This document shows, piece by piece, positions 42,547-49,004 of a stretch of DNA of 57,942 bases. The translations under genes and the position numbers were made by a program. The notes below the pieces were generated by a model. The model worked only from the letters and a program-made list of their open reading frames with translations. It did not search any database and had not been told where the DNA came from. Every line of letters begins with the position of its first letter. Position 1 is the stretch's first letter. Source of the DNA: Pseudomonas fontis (lineage in GTDB: Bacteria; Pseudomonadota; Gammaproteobacteria; Pseudomonadales; Pseudomonadaceae); NCBI RefSeq assembly GCF_028656955.1, contig NZ_JAMDGY010000071.1, positions 1-57,942 of the forward strand, written 5' to 3'.

Positions 42547-42840
42547 TCAGGCCCCCGGACGCTTGATGCCGGGCACACGGGCACGGCCTGCTGCGATGTC
42601 CTGGCCACGCTCGGTGAGGCTGGCCACCATCACTGGACCAATATCGTCCAACGACACCGCGCCTTGCTCAGACAACCATTGCAGCTCGGTCTTGACCTGA
42701 TCACGGCTGACGCTATGACCGAAGTTGTCCAGGGCGGCGTTGAGCACGGAGCTATTGGCCCGGTAAGCAGGCATCTCCACCAACAGCCGCAAGATCACCA
42801 GGCGCATGTCCTGGCGCAGGAATTCAGCGTATTGGCTCAT
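42547..42840 (-). CDS. Mu gp26-like small protein with winged-helix pattern
   Basis: 97 residues. RQDMRLVILRLLVEMPAYRANSSVLNAALDNFGHSVSRDQVKTELQWLSEQGAVSLDDIGPVMVASLTERGQDIAAGRARVPGI is a winged-helix-like family always found before the terminase small subunit in Mu-like phages. It is possibly a packaging or regulatory factor. Confidence 0.75.
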   Translation of the reverse strand: MSQYAEFLRQDMRLVILRLLVEMPAYRANSSVLNAALDNFGHSVSRDQVKTELQWLSEQGAVSLDDIGPVMVASLTERGQDIAAGRARVPGIKRPGA

Positions 42841-43142
42841 GCTTTTTCTCGCAGTAAGTAGTCATTGATCCGGTCCAGCGACCGGGCCAAAGGGCCAAGC
42901 GCTTCCTTGACCCCCATCAGTTCGGCACGCACTGCTTTCATGTCACCCAGCAAATCGGTGACGGCTGTTTGGTCCGGCAAGTGCCGTACATGTTCTTCCA
43001 GGGCAACGATACGTGTGCGCAGTTCCAGTAATTCCTGAGCGCTCGCTGCTTGGCGGCTGGTGAACCAGGAGTAAATCCCGATAACTGTCAGCACCACCCA
43101 TTGCACGGCGCTGAAGCTGAAGTTGAGTTGATCCAGGTTCAT
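42837..43142 (-). CDS. DUF2730-type membrane-anchored protein
   Basis: 101 residues from ATG 43142, overlapping the zinc-finger gene stop (ATGA). One membrane helix near the N terminus (AVQWVVLTVIGIYSWFTS) is followed by a coiled coil (AQELLELRTRIVALEEHVRHL). DUF2730 proteins occur at this position in Mu relatives. Role unknown. Confidence 0.8.
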   Translation of the reverse strand: MNLDQLNFSFSAVQWVVLTVIGIYSWFTSRQAASAQELLELRTRIVALEEHVRHLPDQTAVTDLLGDMKAVRAELMGVKEALGPLARSLDRINDYLLREKA

Positions 43143-43357
43143 CGCAATCCTCGCTTGGCCAGGTGCTCCAGGGTGGTCTTGCAATCGAAGCAGTGCTCGG
43201 TACCGGGCTCTGCCTGGCGGCGATCTTCAGGGATCGCCTCACCGCATTCATAGCAGCGATAGGCCGAAGGGCCCGAGCGTCGCTGTAGGCCACTGCTGTG
43301 AGCCTGCAACGCGGCTTCGGTGAAGTCGTTGTCATTGGCCAGATCCGCTACATCCAT
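43139..43357 (-). CDS. TraR/DksA-type zinc-finger protein
   Basis: 72 residues with a C4 finger, C35-x2-C38 and C56-x2-C59 (YRCYECGEAIPEDR, HCFDCK), and RGPS-like GPSAYRC. TraR-type proteins bind RNA polymerase at the secondary channel and mimic DksA/ppGpp. It could redirect host transcription during late growth. The gene start is overlapped by the end of Rz1. Confidence 0.88.
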   Translation of the reverse strand: MDVADLANDNDFTEAALQAHSSGLQRRSGPSAYRCYECGEAIPEDRRQAEPGTEHCFDCKTTLEHLAKRGLR

Positions 43358-43665
43358 ACGCTGTCAGTCCTTTTCTTGTAGATCGAGCAAGGCATTGAGC
43401 TGGGCAACGTTGTTGCGAGCCCACACCCCGTAGTCCTGGGCGTGAGCCAAGATGTCGGCGGGAGTGACGCCGCTTTCCAGTAGTTCGGCGTCAGTGCCGG
43501 GGGCAGCTTCGGACGTTGCTTGAGCAGGGTTGGCAGTGGCGCCTTGGGTTGTGGTTGGCACACCGAGGGCGGCGTTGTAGTCGCGCAGCCAGCCAGCAGT
43601 GAACACGCAATGAGGAATAGGCTGAGTCGCCGCACCAGGTGCAGGACGGTATTGGGTGGTGACAT
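43348..43665 (-). CDS. Rz1-like outer-membrane spanin lipoprotein, nested in Rz
   Basis: 105 residues in the second frame inside the Rz gene, extending 16 bases beyond its stop. The start is taken as ATG 43665. A lipoprotein signal is clear (LSLFLIACSLLAGC, lipobox LAGC), followed by a Pro-rich segment (PPSVCQPQPKAPLPTLLKQRPKLPP), as in lambda Rz1. It pairs across the periplasm with Rz and fuses the membranes at lysis. Confidence 0.85.
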   Translation of the reverse strand: MSPPNTVLHLVRRLSLFLIACSLLAGCATTTPPSVCQPQPKAPLPTLLKQRPKLPPALTPNYWKAASLPPTSWLTPRTTGCGLATTLPSSMPCSIYKKRTDSVWM

Positions 43666-43972
43666 GGGGGATGCGCTCCTGCAGTTGCTGCAGCTCGGTT
43701 TGATGTTGCGCCTTGGCCTGGACCAACAAGGCGTCGGCGGCATTGGCACGGATGACCTGTGCCAATAACTGGTCCTGGCTCTGCTTTGCGTTGGCTTCTG
43801 CTTGCTCGGCGTTTCTAGCTTTCAGGTTTTCCAGCTTGGTGTCGCCGAGGGCTTGGGCCTGACGAAAACCCAGGCCGTAGCCAATCGAGCCACCAGCTGC
43901 TGCGCTCAACACGCAGGCGACCAACGCCCACGCCAACCCAATACTCAAGGGGGTAGAACTAAGCACGGCCAT
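43364..43972 (-). CDS. Rz-like inner-membrane spanin
   Basis: 202 residues from ATG 43972 (GGAGACACAAGT upstream). One N-terminal membrane helix (SIGLAWALVACVLSAAAGGSIGYGLGF) and a long coiled coil (LENLKARNAEQAEANAKQSQDQLLAQVIRANAADALLVQAKAQHQTELQQLQ) fit an i-spanin. The C terminus (WARNNVAQLNALLDL) resembles the usual spanin end. A complete Rz1 frame lies within. Confidence 0.85.
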   Translation of the reverse strand: MAVLSSTPLSIGLAWALVACVLSAAAGGSIGYGLGFRQAQALGDTKLENLKARNAEQAEANAKQSQDQLLAQVIRANAADALLVQAKAQHQTELQQLQERIPHVTTQYRPAPGAATQPIPHCVFTAGWLRDYNAALGVPTTTQGATANPAQATSEAAPGTDAELLESGVTPADILAHAQDYGVWARNNVAQLNALLDLQEKD

Positions 43973-44156
43973 ACTTGTGTCTCCGCTGATTGCGAGCCTT
44001 GCGTGCTCGCCGTTTGGCTGCCGCAATACCCGAGTGCTTGCGGCTTACCGGCATCCGGGTGGTGCAGGTCAACCAACTACCGGCGGCGACATTGGGTGCA
44101 ACCAAGAACCTGAGCTTGGCCAGAAAGGAAGTCACTGCGGATAGGAGTACCCTCAT
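43959..44156 (-). CDS. small basic protein of the lysis cluster
   Basis: 65 residues with a short hydrophobic N terminus (MRVLLSAVTSFLAKLRFLVAPNVAAGSWL) and a very basic C terminus (RKHSGIAAAKRRARKARNQRRHKYG). The start overlaps the holin-like stop (ATGA). Function unknown. Confidence 0.55.
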   Translation of the reverse strand: MRVLLSAVTSFLAKLRFLVAPNVAAGSWLTCTTRMPVSRKHSGIAAAKRRARKARNQRRHKYGRA

Positions 44157-44371
44157 GATTTCGAGTCCTGGTCGGGGCCCTGTTTGATCAGCCGCACCAC
44201 GAATAGCAGCAGGCCCAGAGCGCTGTTGAGCGTTGCGTATGCCCTAGGAGGAAGCTCCGCTTGCCACATCGGCAGCAGCTCAAGTTGTGCGAAGCCGAAC
44301 AGCGCGATCAGGATGCTGAGCTGTACGCTGTAGAGCTTGTAGCAACACCGCCAGTCGCAGATCGGCCTCAT
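44153..44371 (-). CDS. holin-like membrane protein
   Basis: 72 residues with two hydrophobic helices (SVQLSILIALFGFAQLELLPM and ATLNSALGLLLFVVRLI) separated by MWQAELPPRAY, ending in a charged tail. The size, topology and position between a lysozyme-like gene and the spanins suggest a holin. The start overlaps the lysozyme-like stop. Confidence 0.7.
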   Translation of the reverse strand: MRPICDWRCCYKLYSVQLSILIALFGFAQLELLPMWQAELPPRAYATLNSALGLLLFVVRLIKQGPDQDSKS

Positions 44372-44874
44372 GCAGGCACCCCGAAAGATCGGCCATGGGT
44401 TGCCCCGCGCTCGATCCCTGCCAACTGCAGGCCATCGGCGATGATGGCTTCGCCGTACCAGAGACCACCTGGCAGCGGGCCTGGACCGTTCTCGTGACGA
44501 ATAATGGCCAGCACCAGGGCGCGCATGGTGCCGAAGTCGTACACGTCCAGACGTTCGTCATCCGGCGTTACGCCCAGGGCACGAGCGACGGCCACGGCGT
44601 AAGCATCGGTATTGTTCTCAGAAGCTGGAGCCCAGCGTTCGATAATCTCCCGGACACTGTCGATGCGGCTGCCATCAGCGGCGCGGCGTTTGTCCTGGTA
44701 GGTGATCAAGACACGAGCGATGGCGCGGATGCCCCAGCGCGGGCTGCCGAATTGAACAAACGCGCTGTCGCCCTGCAGAGCGGACTGGCCTTGCCAACGC
44801 ACACCGTTGGCGTGACGGATATTGCCGGGGTTGTAGTTGCGGATACCGCGTGGGGATTGTTTTTCGGGTCGCAT
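44368..44874 (-). CDS. lysozyme-like endolysin or virion protein
   Basis: 168 residues. The pattern RGIRNYNPGNIRHANGVRWQG, FVQFGSPRWGIRAIARVLITYQDKRRA, IERWAPASENNTDAYAVAVARALGV is a family found in phage lysis cassettes and virions, annotated elsewhere as structural protein P5 or lysozyme-like. A catalytic Glu cannot be assigned with certainty. First gene of the late region, with a late repeat 85 bases upstream. I favour the endolysin. Confidence 0.65.
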   Translation of the reverse strand: MRPEKQSPRGIRNYNPGNIRHANGVRWQGQSALQGDSAFVQFGSPRWGIRAIARVLITYQDKRRAADGSRIDSVREIIERWAPASENNTDAYAVAVARALGVTPDDERLDVYDFGTMRALVLAIIRHENGPGPLPGGLWYGEAIIADGLQLAGIERGATHGRSFGVPA

Positions 44875-44922
44875 GGGACGCCTCCTGATAAGGCGCCCTT
44901 GGTAGATTCAGGCGCCAGAATG

Positions 44923-44980
44923 CACACACCGCCATGATCGGCGGTGTGTGAGGAAGGCGCTTTTAATCGGGTTTAAAGAG
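44923..44980 (-). promoter_or_regulatory. late repeat copy 4 (44960-44980) with leader hairpin
   Basis: Same 21-bp element as the other three. In the leader, CACACACCGCC (44923-44933) pairs perfectly with GGCGGTGTGTG (44940-44950). It would drive the lysis-to-head block. Confidence 0.65.
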
Positions 44981-45010
44981 ATAACTACAAGCGGGATGAT
45001 TTCAAGGTGG

Positions 45011-45427
45011 TCACTTGACCAATCCCATTGTGCGGTAGAGCCCACGAGCACCGGTCACCGCATCTGAATGGGTACTCCCCTCGATACGATTCACCGCATA
45101 CAAAGCCATCACTTCGGAACAGTCCTGCTTGGCCTTTGCTCCCAAAAGGGCTGCGTTCACTCCTTCGACAATGTCCGTTGCCTCAGCGTACTGACCTTTT
45201 TCGCGGATATTCTTGGTGATGACCCATGCGGCGCTGGCAAGTTTTTCCTCATTCTCAAAATTGCAAACAGTCAGACCTCTGGTGAGTGCGGCCTGTGTCC
45301 GTTTCACTTCCTTGGAATCCTCGTCAACATCTTTATCTAGACTCAAAATAGTGAGCTTTTCCGCAATGGTCTGCGCATTTGCGGATAGGGAGAAAAGAGA
45401 AAGAAGAACAATAAACATGAGTTTCAA
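45011..45427 (-). CDS. secreted protein, possible lysogenic-conversion gene
   Basis: 138 residues with a clear signal peptide (MKLMFIVLLSLFSLSANA, cleavage before QT). The mature part is helical and has two Cys (VCNFENEE, KQDCSEVMA) that may form a disulphide. No family recognised. It lies upstream of the first late repeat, so it is outside the late blocks and closer to the repressor operon; expression in the lysogen is plausible. Confidence 0.7.
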   Translation of the reverse strand: MKLMFIVLLSLFSLSANAQTIAEKLTILSLDKDVDEDSKEVKRTQAALTRGLTVCNFENEEKLASAAWVITKNIREKGQYAEATDIVEGVNAALLGAKAKQDCSEVMALYAVNRIEGSTHSDAVTGARGLYRTMGLVK

Positions 45428-45529
45428 AAGACATCTCCTAAGTTGACAACCTGAGTTAAAGGTTACTTTTTTTACTGCTTTCCCTGCACGCAGAAGCTTC
45501 CGCTTCTAGCCTTTTGACTTTACTGTTGG

Positions 45530-46141
45530 CTACCTAAACCAGAATCTGTCGACAATGATGCCGAACATGAACAGCCAGAAAGCGTTCGACTTGTATGTGA
45601 TCAGGAACTCGCGAAGCGGAAGCCGCAATGGCGGTTCTTGAGCAGGCTCAGGAGGAGACGGGTCCACCTGTAGAGGTTGCACCTGAAAGCCCTGGATAAA
45701 CTCCAGGGCCCGTTGTAGGTCGGCACGCTGGAGATTATTGAGCTGGGTACGTCCAAAACTGATGTCGCAATAATTACTCAATTCGACTCTGGCGTCTTTC
45801 TCTTCGGCTGCTCGGAGGATCTTGCCTACAAGTCGTCGTCTATCGGCATCATCCATGAGCCGCTCCAAAAGACCATTGATCACACCTCGCGCCTCAATGA
45901 ACTGACTCGACGGGATCTGATCGATGGACTTAACCGAAAGCTGAGCGTGAACAGCGCGCCACACATCGCGGGGGTCTGCGCCAAGTTCCTCACATCTAAC
46001 TCGGAGCTCATGCAGCTCTGCTCGTTGAGCTAGTACCAAGGCCTTGGCCTCTGGCTTTCCGGGGACATGAATTTTGATATCCAGATTCTGGATATCTCCC
46101 GCAGCTACCTGCCCGACATGTCCACGAAACTCCTGACTCAT
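45530..46141 (-). CDS. tail-anchored protein encoded behind the repressor
   Basis: 203 residues. It opens with FRGHVGQVAAGDIQNLDIKIHV, a G-x-V-G-Q-x-x-x-G motif also present at the C terminus of the repressor. The middle part (LHELRVRCEELGADPRDVWRAVHAQLSVKSIDQIPSSQFIEARGVINGLLERL) is helical. There is one C-terminal membrane helix (SNAFWLFMFGIIVDRFW) after a Pro-rich linker. The start lies 3 bases after the repressor stop, so it is made in the lysogen. Role unknown; immunity-related function is possible. Confidence 0.7.
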   Translation of the reverse strand: MSQEFRGHVGQVAAGDIQNLDIKIHVPGKPEAKALVLAQRAELHELRVRCEELGADPRDVWRAVHAQLSVKSIDQIPSSQFIEARGVINGLLERLMDDADRRRLVGKILRAAEEKDARVELSNYCDISFGRTQLNNLQRADLQRALEFIQGFQVQPLQVDPSPPEPAQEPPLRLPLREFLITYKSNAFWLFMFGIIVDRFWFR

Positions 46142-46144
46142 GGG

Positions 46145-46561
46145 CTACTCCTTAGCTTTTTCGTTCCCGACATTGAATACAACACCAGCAGTGTTAGTAA
46201 CTCCTCCTTCAACGGCCTGACCTACCGGGCCATGAAAGATTTGCTTCGCCTTTGCTGAGCCAGCAGTTACAGCAGCAATAGTTGCAGCCTTCACAGCCAA
46301 AGGTGCCGCTCTGAATCTGTCCAAGAGCTCCAACTCTTCTGGAGACAGCAATTCAGCCGAGCGACTACCGGTGACAATGAAGAGAACGTCTGCCCCCACC
46401 TTGGCTACCGCTTCCAGGTAATCAGCCCCCGGATATCGCTCACCTTGCTCGTATTTCAGTTGGGCGAGTTTCTTCACTCCCCCTATGGCACCGAACGCTG
46501 ACTGGCTAAACCCTAGCCGTTCTCGCTCCTGCCTTAACCGATCGCCGATATTCAAAAGCAT
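46145..46561 (-). CDS. prophage repressor (HTH, c-type)
   Basis: 138 residues from ATG 46561. The N-terminal XRE-type helix-turn-helix (IGDRLRQERERLGFSQSAFGAIGGVKKLAQLKYEQGERYPGADYLEAVAKVGADVLFIVTG) is clear. It lacks an S24 peptidase domain, so induction would not be by LexA-type self-cleavage. The C terminus contains GPVGQAVEGGVTNTAGVV. It is divergent from the Ner-like gene; the 85-base gap holds the operator and promoters. Confidence 0.85.
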   Translation of the reverse strand: MLLNIGDRLRQERERLGFSQSAFGAIGGVKKLAQLKYEQGERYPGADYLEAVAKVGADVLFIVTGSRSAELLSPEELELLDRFRAAPLAVKAATIAAVTAGSAKAKQIFHGPVGQAVEGGVTNTAGVVFNVGNEKAKE

Positions 46562-46571
46562 AACGCACCAC

Positions 46572-46600
46572 TTGACAGGTATCTTTTTCAATACCATCAT
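46572..46600 (+). promoter_or_regulatory. early promoter with repressor operator
   Basis: A consensus TTGACA (46572-46577) is followed after 17 bases by CATCAT (46595-46600, 4 of 6 matches to TATAAT). The inverted repeat GGTAT-N8-ATACC (46578-46595) occupies the spacer, where a bound repressor would block polymerase. It drives the rightward early genes. Confidence 0.6.
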
Positions 46601-46646
46601 GATTACCACAAACACTCATTATCTTTGCATCACAGGAGCCACCACC

Positions 46647-46859
46647 ATGGCCACCCATGCCAAAGCCCTAACCGCCGACCAGGTGAAAGAAAATTTTCGC
46701 CGGGCAGGCAAAACCATTACCGACTGGGCTACCGAAAACGGCTACACCCGCAATGAGGTGTACCGCGTTCTCAATGGCCAAGCCAAAGCCCACTACGGCA
46801 AAGCTCACGACATCGCCGTAAAGCTTGGTCTCAAAGCAACAGCAGCATTGGCAGCGTGA
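46647..46859 (+). CDS. ner: Ner-like DNA-binding protein
   Basis: 70 residues from ATG 46647 (CAGGAGCCACCACC upstream). One helix-turn-helix unit (ADQVKENFRRAGKTITDWATENGYTRNEVYRVLNGQAKAHYGKAHDIAVKLGLK) of the Nlp/Ner type. First early gene, facing the repressor. By analogy with Mu Ner it would repress both the repressor and early promoters later in infection. Confidence 0.75.
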   Translation: MATHAKALTADQVKENFRRAGKTITDWATENGYTRNEVYRVLNGQAKAHYGKAHDIAVKLGLKATAALAA

Positions 46860-46913
46860 GGTCGGACATGCCGAACAACGACACCCCGTTTGCTTTGAGC
46901 TTAACCACTGCAG

Positions 46914-47174
46914 TCATAGGGACGCGCTACGTTCGCGAGCCTTCAGTTGCTGGTAGTCCGTCAACAACAGATCTGCCAACTCATTCAGAGTACGAGCCAC
47001 TGTTGCGTGATTCGACACTGTTGGCTGAAGCCCCGCAGCATGAATCCGCAGACTTGCCTGCAGCCTCTGCTCATCCAGCATCCCCTGACGCTGAAGTGTC
47101 CCGGCCAGAATCATCACGCTGCGGGCAATGCCCTCAATGCGGCCAGCCAGTTCATCAAAATCCTGCGTGGTCAT
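46914..47174 (-). CDS. small protein antisense within the early region
   Basis: 86 residues from ATG 47174, with CCGGAGTCATAGCG before it. TQDFDELAGRIEGIARSVMILAGTLQRQGMLDEQRLQASLRIHAAG and ATVARTLNELADLLLTDYQQLKARER look like a coding helical protein. It runs leftward while all neighbours run rightward, so the gene and early transcript are mutually antisense. Confidence 0.5.
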   Translation of the reverse strand: MTTQDFDELAGRIEGIARSVMILAGTLQRQGMLDEQRLQASLRIHAAGLQPTVSNHATVARTLNELADLLLTDYQQLKARERSASL

Positions 47175-47285
47175 CGCTATGACTCCGGTTGTCAATTTAC
47201 AGCAAAAGTTTGCACCGGCAGTAATCCTTTTGCCCATGTGCAAAACCGCAATTTGTTTGGAAACACTTCCGCAAGAGGTCTTCCA

Positions 47286-47765
47286 ATGAGCCGCCGACGT
47301 TGGAAAGGCCTGCGCCCGACCTCGTTACGCCACGCGCTAGAGCTGTGCAAGGACTATGCACGGGAGAACCACAGCAAGGGTGTCGAGCGCATTGCCGATG
47401 AAATGGGGCTGGCAGATCACTGGGCGCTTTACAAGTGGCTGCAGAGTGGCCGCATGCCCGCCAACTTGATCCGGCCCTATGAGCAGGCCTGCCGCTGTGA
47501 CTACGTCACCCGCTGGATAGCTGCAAGCGCCGGTCGGCTAACCATTGATATGCCAACCGGGCGCCACTGCCTAGCACAGGACATGCACGCGCTGCAGGAA
47601 CTGTTGAACACAGCCGCGGGCAAATTGTTGGCGTTCTATGCCAAGAACAGCGAAGCCGACGAAACCTTGGCGGCTATTCAAGCGGCGATGGAGGGCTTGG
47701 CCTGGCACCAGGGCAATGTCAACCAGAGCCAACACCCACAACTCGAACTGGAGGGACAGCCATGA
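47286..47765 (+). CDS. early regulatory protein, CII-like position
   Basis: 159 residues from ATG 47286. LRHALELCKDYARENHSKGVERIADEMGLADHWALYKWLQSGRMPANLIRPYEQACRCDYVTRWIAASAGRLTIDMP has a helix-turn-helix-like segment (ERIADEMGLADHWALYKWL). Common in Pseudomonas phages. It overlaps the next gene by 4 bases. Likely a DNA-binding early regulator. Confidence 0.65.
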   Translation: MSRRRWKGLRPTSLRHALELCKDYARENHSKGVERIADEMGLADHWALYKWLQSGRMPANLIRPYEQACRCDYVTRWIAASAGRLTIDMPTGRHCLAQDMHALQELLNTAAGKLLAFYAKNSEADETLAAIQAAMEGLAWHQGNVNQSQHPQLELEGQP

Positions 47766-48064
47766 GCCGCACCGTCTCAGCTGCTGCACGTGTGTTGCGT
47801 GTGTTCAAGGCCCTCAAAGGCCACACCGTGACCGGGTTGAGCAATACCGAGTTAGCTCATTTGACTGGGGATAGCCCGAGCAACATCACCCGAGCGATGC
47901 AGACCCTTATCGAGGAAGGCCTGGCGGTGAAGCTGGATAACGGGCGCTTCGCCCACTCGGTTGGTGTGTTGCAGATCGCCCAGGCCCACGCCGAACACAT
48001 GGCCCGCTTGCAGGGCCGGATGCAGGAAATCAACCAACGGATTGCCGCTGGCTCGATGAACTAA
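47762..48064 (+). CDS. IclR-type winged-helix regulator
   Basis: 100 residues. AARVLRVFKALKGHTVTGLSNTELAHLTGDSPSNITRAMQTLIEEGLAVKLDNGRFAHSVGVL is a standard IclR-like winged helix; the effector domain is absent, leaving a short helical tail. It is probably an early-region DNA-binding factor. Confidence 0.8.
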   Translation: MSRTVSAAARVLRVFKALKGHTVTGLSNTELAHLTGDSPSNITRAMQTLIEEGLAVKLDNGRFAHSVGVLQIAQAHAEHMARLQGRMQEINQRIAAGSMN

Positions 48065-48074
48065 GGAGATTGAT

Positions 48075-49001
48075 ATGGCGCGTACAAAAGCAGCAGCACC
48101 AGCAGAGGTTGAACTGCCGGAGTTGGACGGAGAAATGCTCACTGCAAACCAGAACGCAATGGCATCCATGATGGCTGCACATAGCGAAGATCGTGACCTG
48201 GTCAACCAATTACTTGGGCAGGCACAGGCAGCTGGTGCATTTGAAGATTTTTCCCGGACCGTCCGGATTTCCAAACTGGCCTTCGTCAAGGAAAACAAGC
48301 TCTACAAGGCCGTCAAGGGAATGAAACTCCGGACCGGTCCGGAAGTTTTGAGTGGTACTTGGGACGAGTTCTGCCAGATCCTTGGGCGCTCTGTCGATCA
48401 GGTTGATGAAGACATTCGAAACCTTCGTCAGTTTGGTGAAATTGCGCTTGATTCAATGTCCCGCATGGGGATCGGCTATCGCGAAATGCGCCAGTACCGC
48501 CGACTGCCCGAGGATCAGAAATCGGCTTTGATCGAAGTCGCCAAGACCGGTGACAAGGAAGCCTTCGTTGATCTGGCTGAAGAGATCATTGCCAAGCACG
48601 CCAAGGAAAAGGAACAGCTGACCCAACGCCTCGACGAAACCAACGCCGACTATGAAGCCCAGTCGGAGGTCATGGCGAAGAAGACCACCGAGCTGGACAA
48701 GACCAAGCTGGAGCTGGAGAAAACCCGCAAGCGCATTCAGTCCTTGCCTGCCAATGAAGCGGTGAGCGAGCTGCGCCAAGAGGTTGCGGCGGTGGCCTAT
48801 GAGGCTGAAGCCACCATCCTGGGCTCTCTTCGCGAGGGATTTTCGAAACTCGCGGAACACTCTATTTCCGGCGGTGAAGATCAGCGCCTGTTCAAGGCAG
48901 GGCTGATCCGCCAGCTCGAAACCATCCTGGCCGAAGTCCGCAGCGAGTTCCACTTGCCAGCGGACTTGGATGGCAATCCAGCTTGGCTAGAGCAGGCCTA
49001 A
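48075..49001 (+). CDS. early coiled-coil phage protein
   Basis: 308 residues (AAGGAG upstream of ATG 48075). N-terminal half is helical (LGRSVDQVDEDIRNLRQFGEIALDSMSRMGIGYREMRQYRRLP), with a long coiled coil at about 180-235 (KHAKEKEQLTQRLDETNADYEAQSEVMAKKTTELDKTKLELEKTRKRIQ). It is placed immediately before the transposase gene. Function unknown; a DNA-handling accessory to transposition is plausible. Confidence 0.7.
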   Translation: MARTKAAAPAEVELPELDGEMLTANQNAMASMMAAHSEDRDLVNQLLGQAQAAGAFEDFSRTVRISKLAFVKENKLYKAVKGMKLRTGPEVLSGTWDEFCQILGRSVDQVDEDIRNLRQFGEIALDSMSRMGIGYREMRQYRRLPEDQKSALIEVAKTGDKEAFVDLAEEIIAKHAKEKEQLTQRLDETNADYEAQSEVMAKKTTELDKTKLELEKTRKRIQSLPANEAVSELRQEVAAVAYEAEATILGSLREGFSKLAEHSISGGEDQRLFKAGLIRQLETILAEVRSEFHLPADLDGNPAWLEQA

Positions 49002-49004
49002 GTC

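Noticed and set aside
46856..47182. 108-codon + strand frame after the Ner-like gene
   Set aside because: The opposite-strand frame has better composition and a ribosome-binding site; the + frame is Ser/Pro/Ala-rich without structure. Either could still be wrong.
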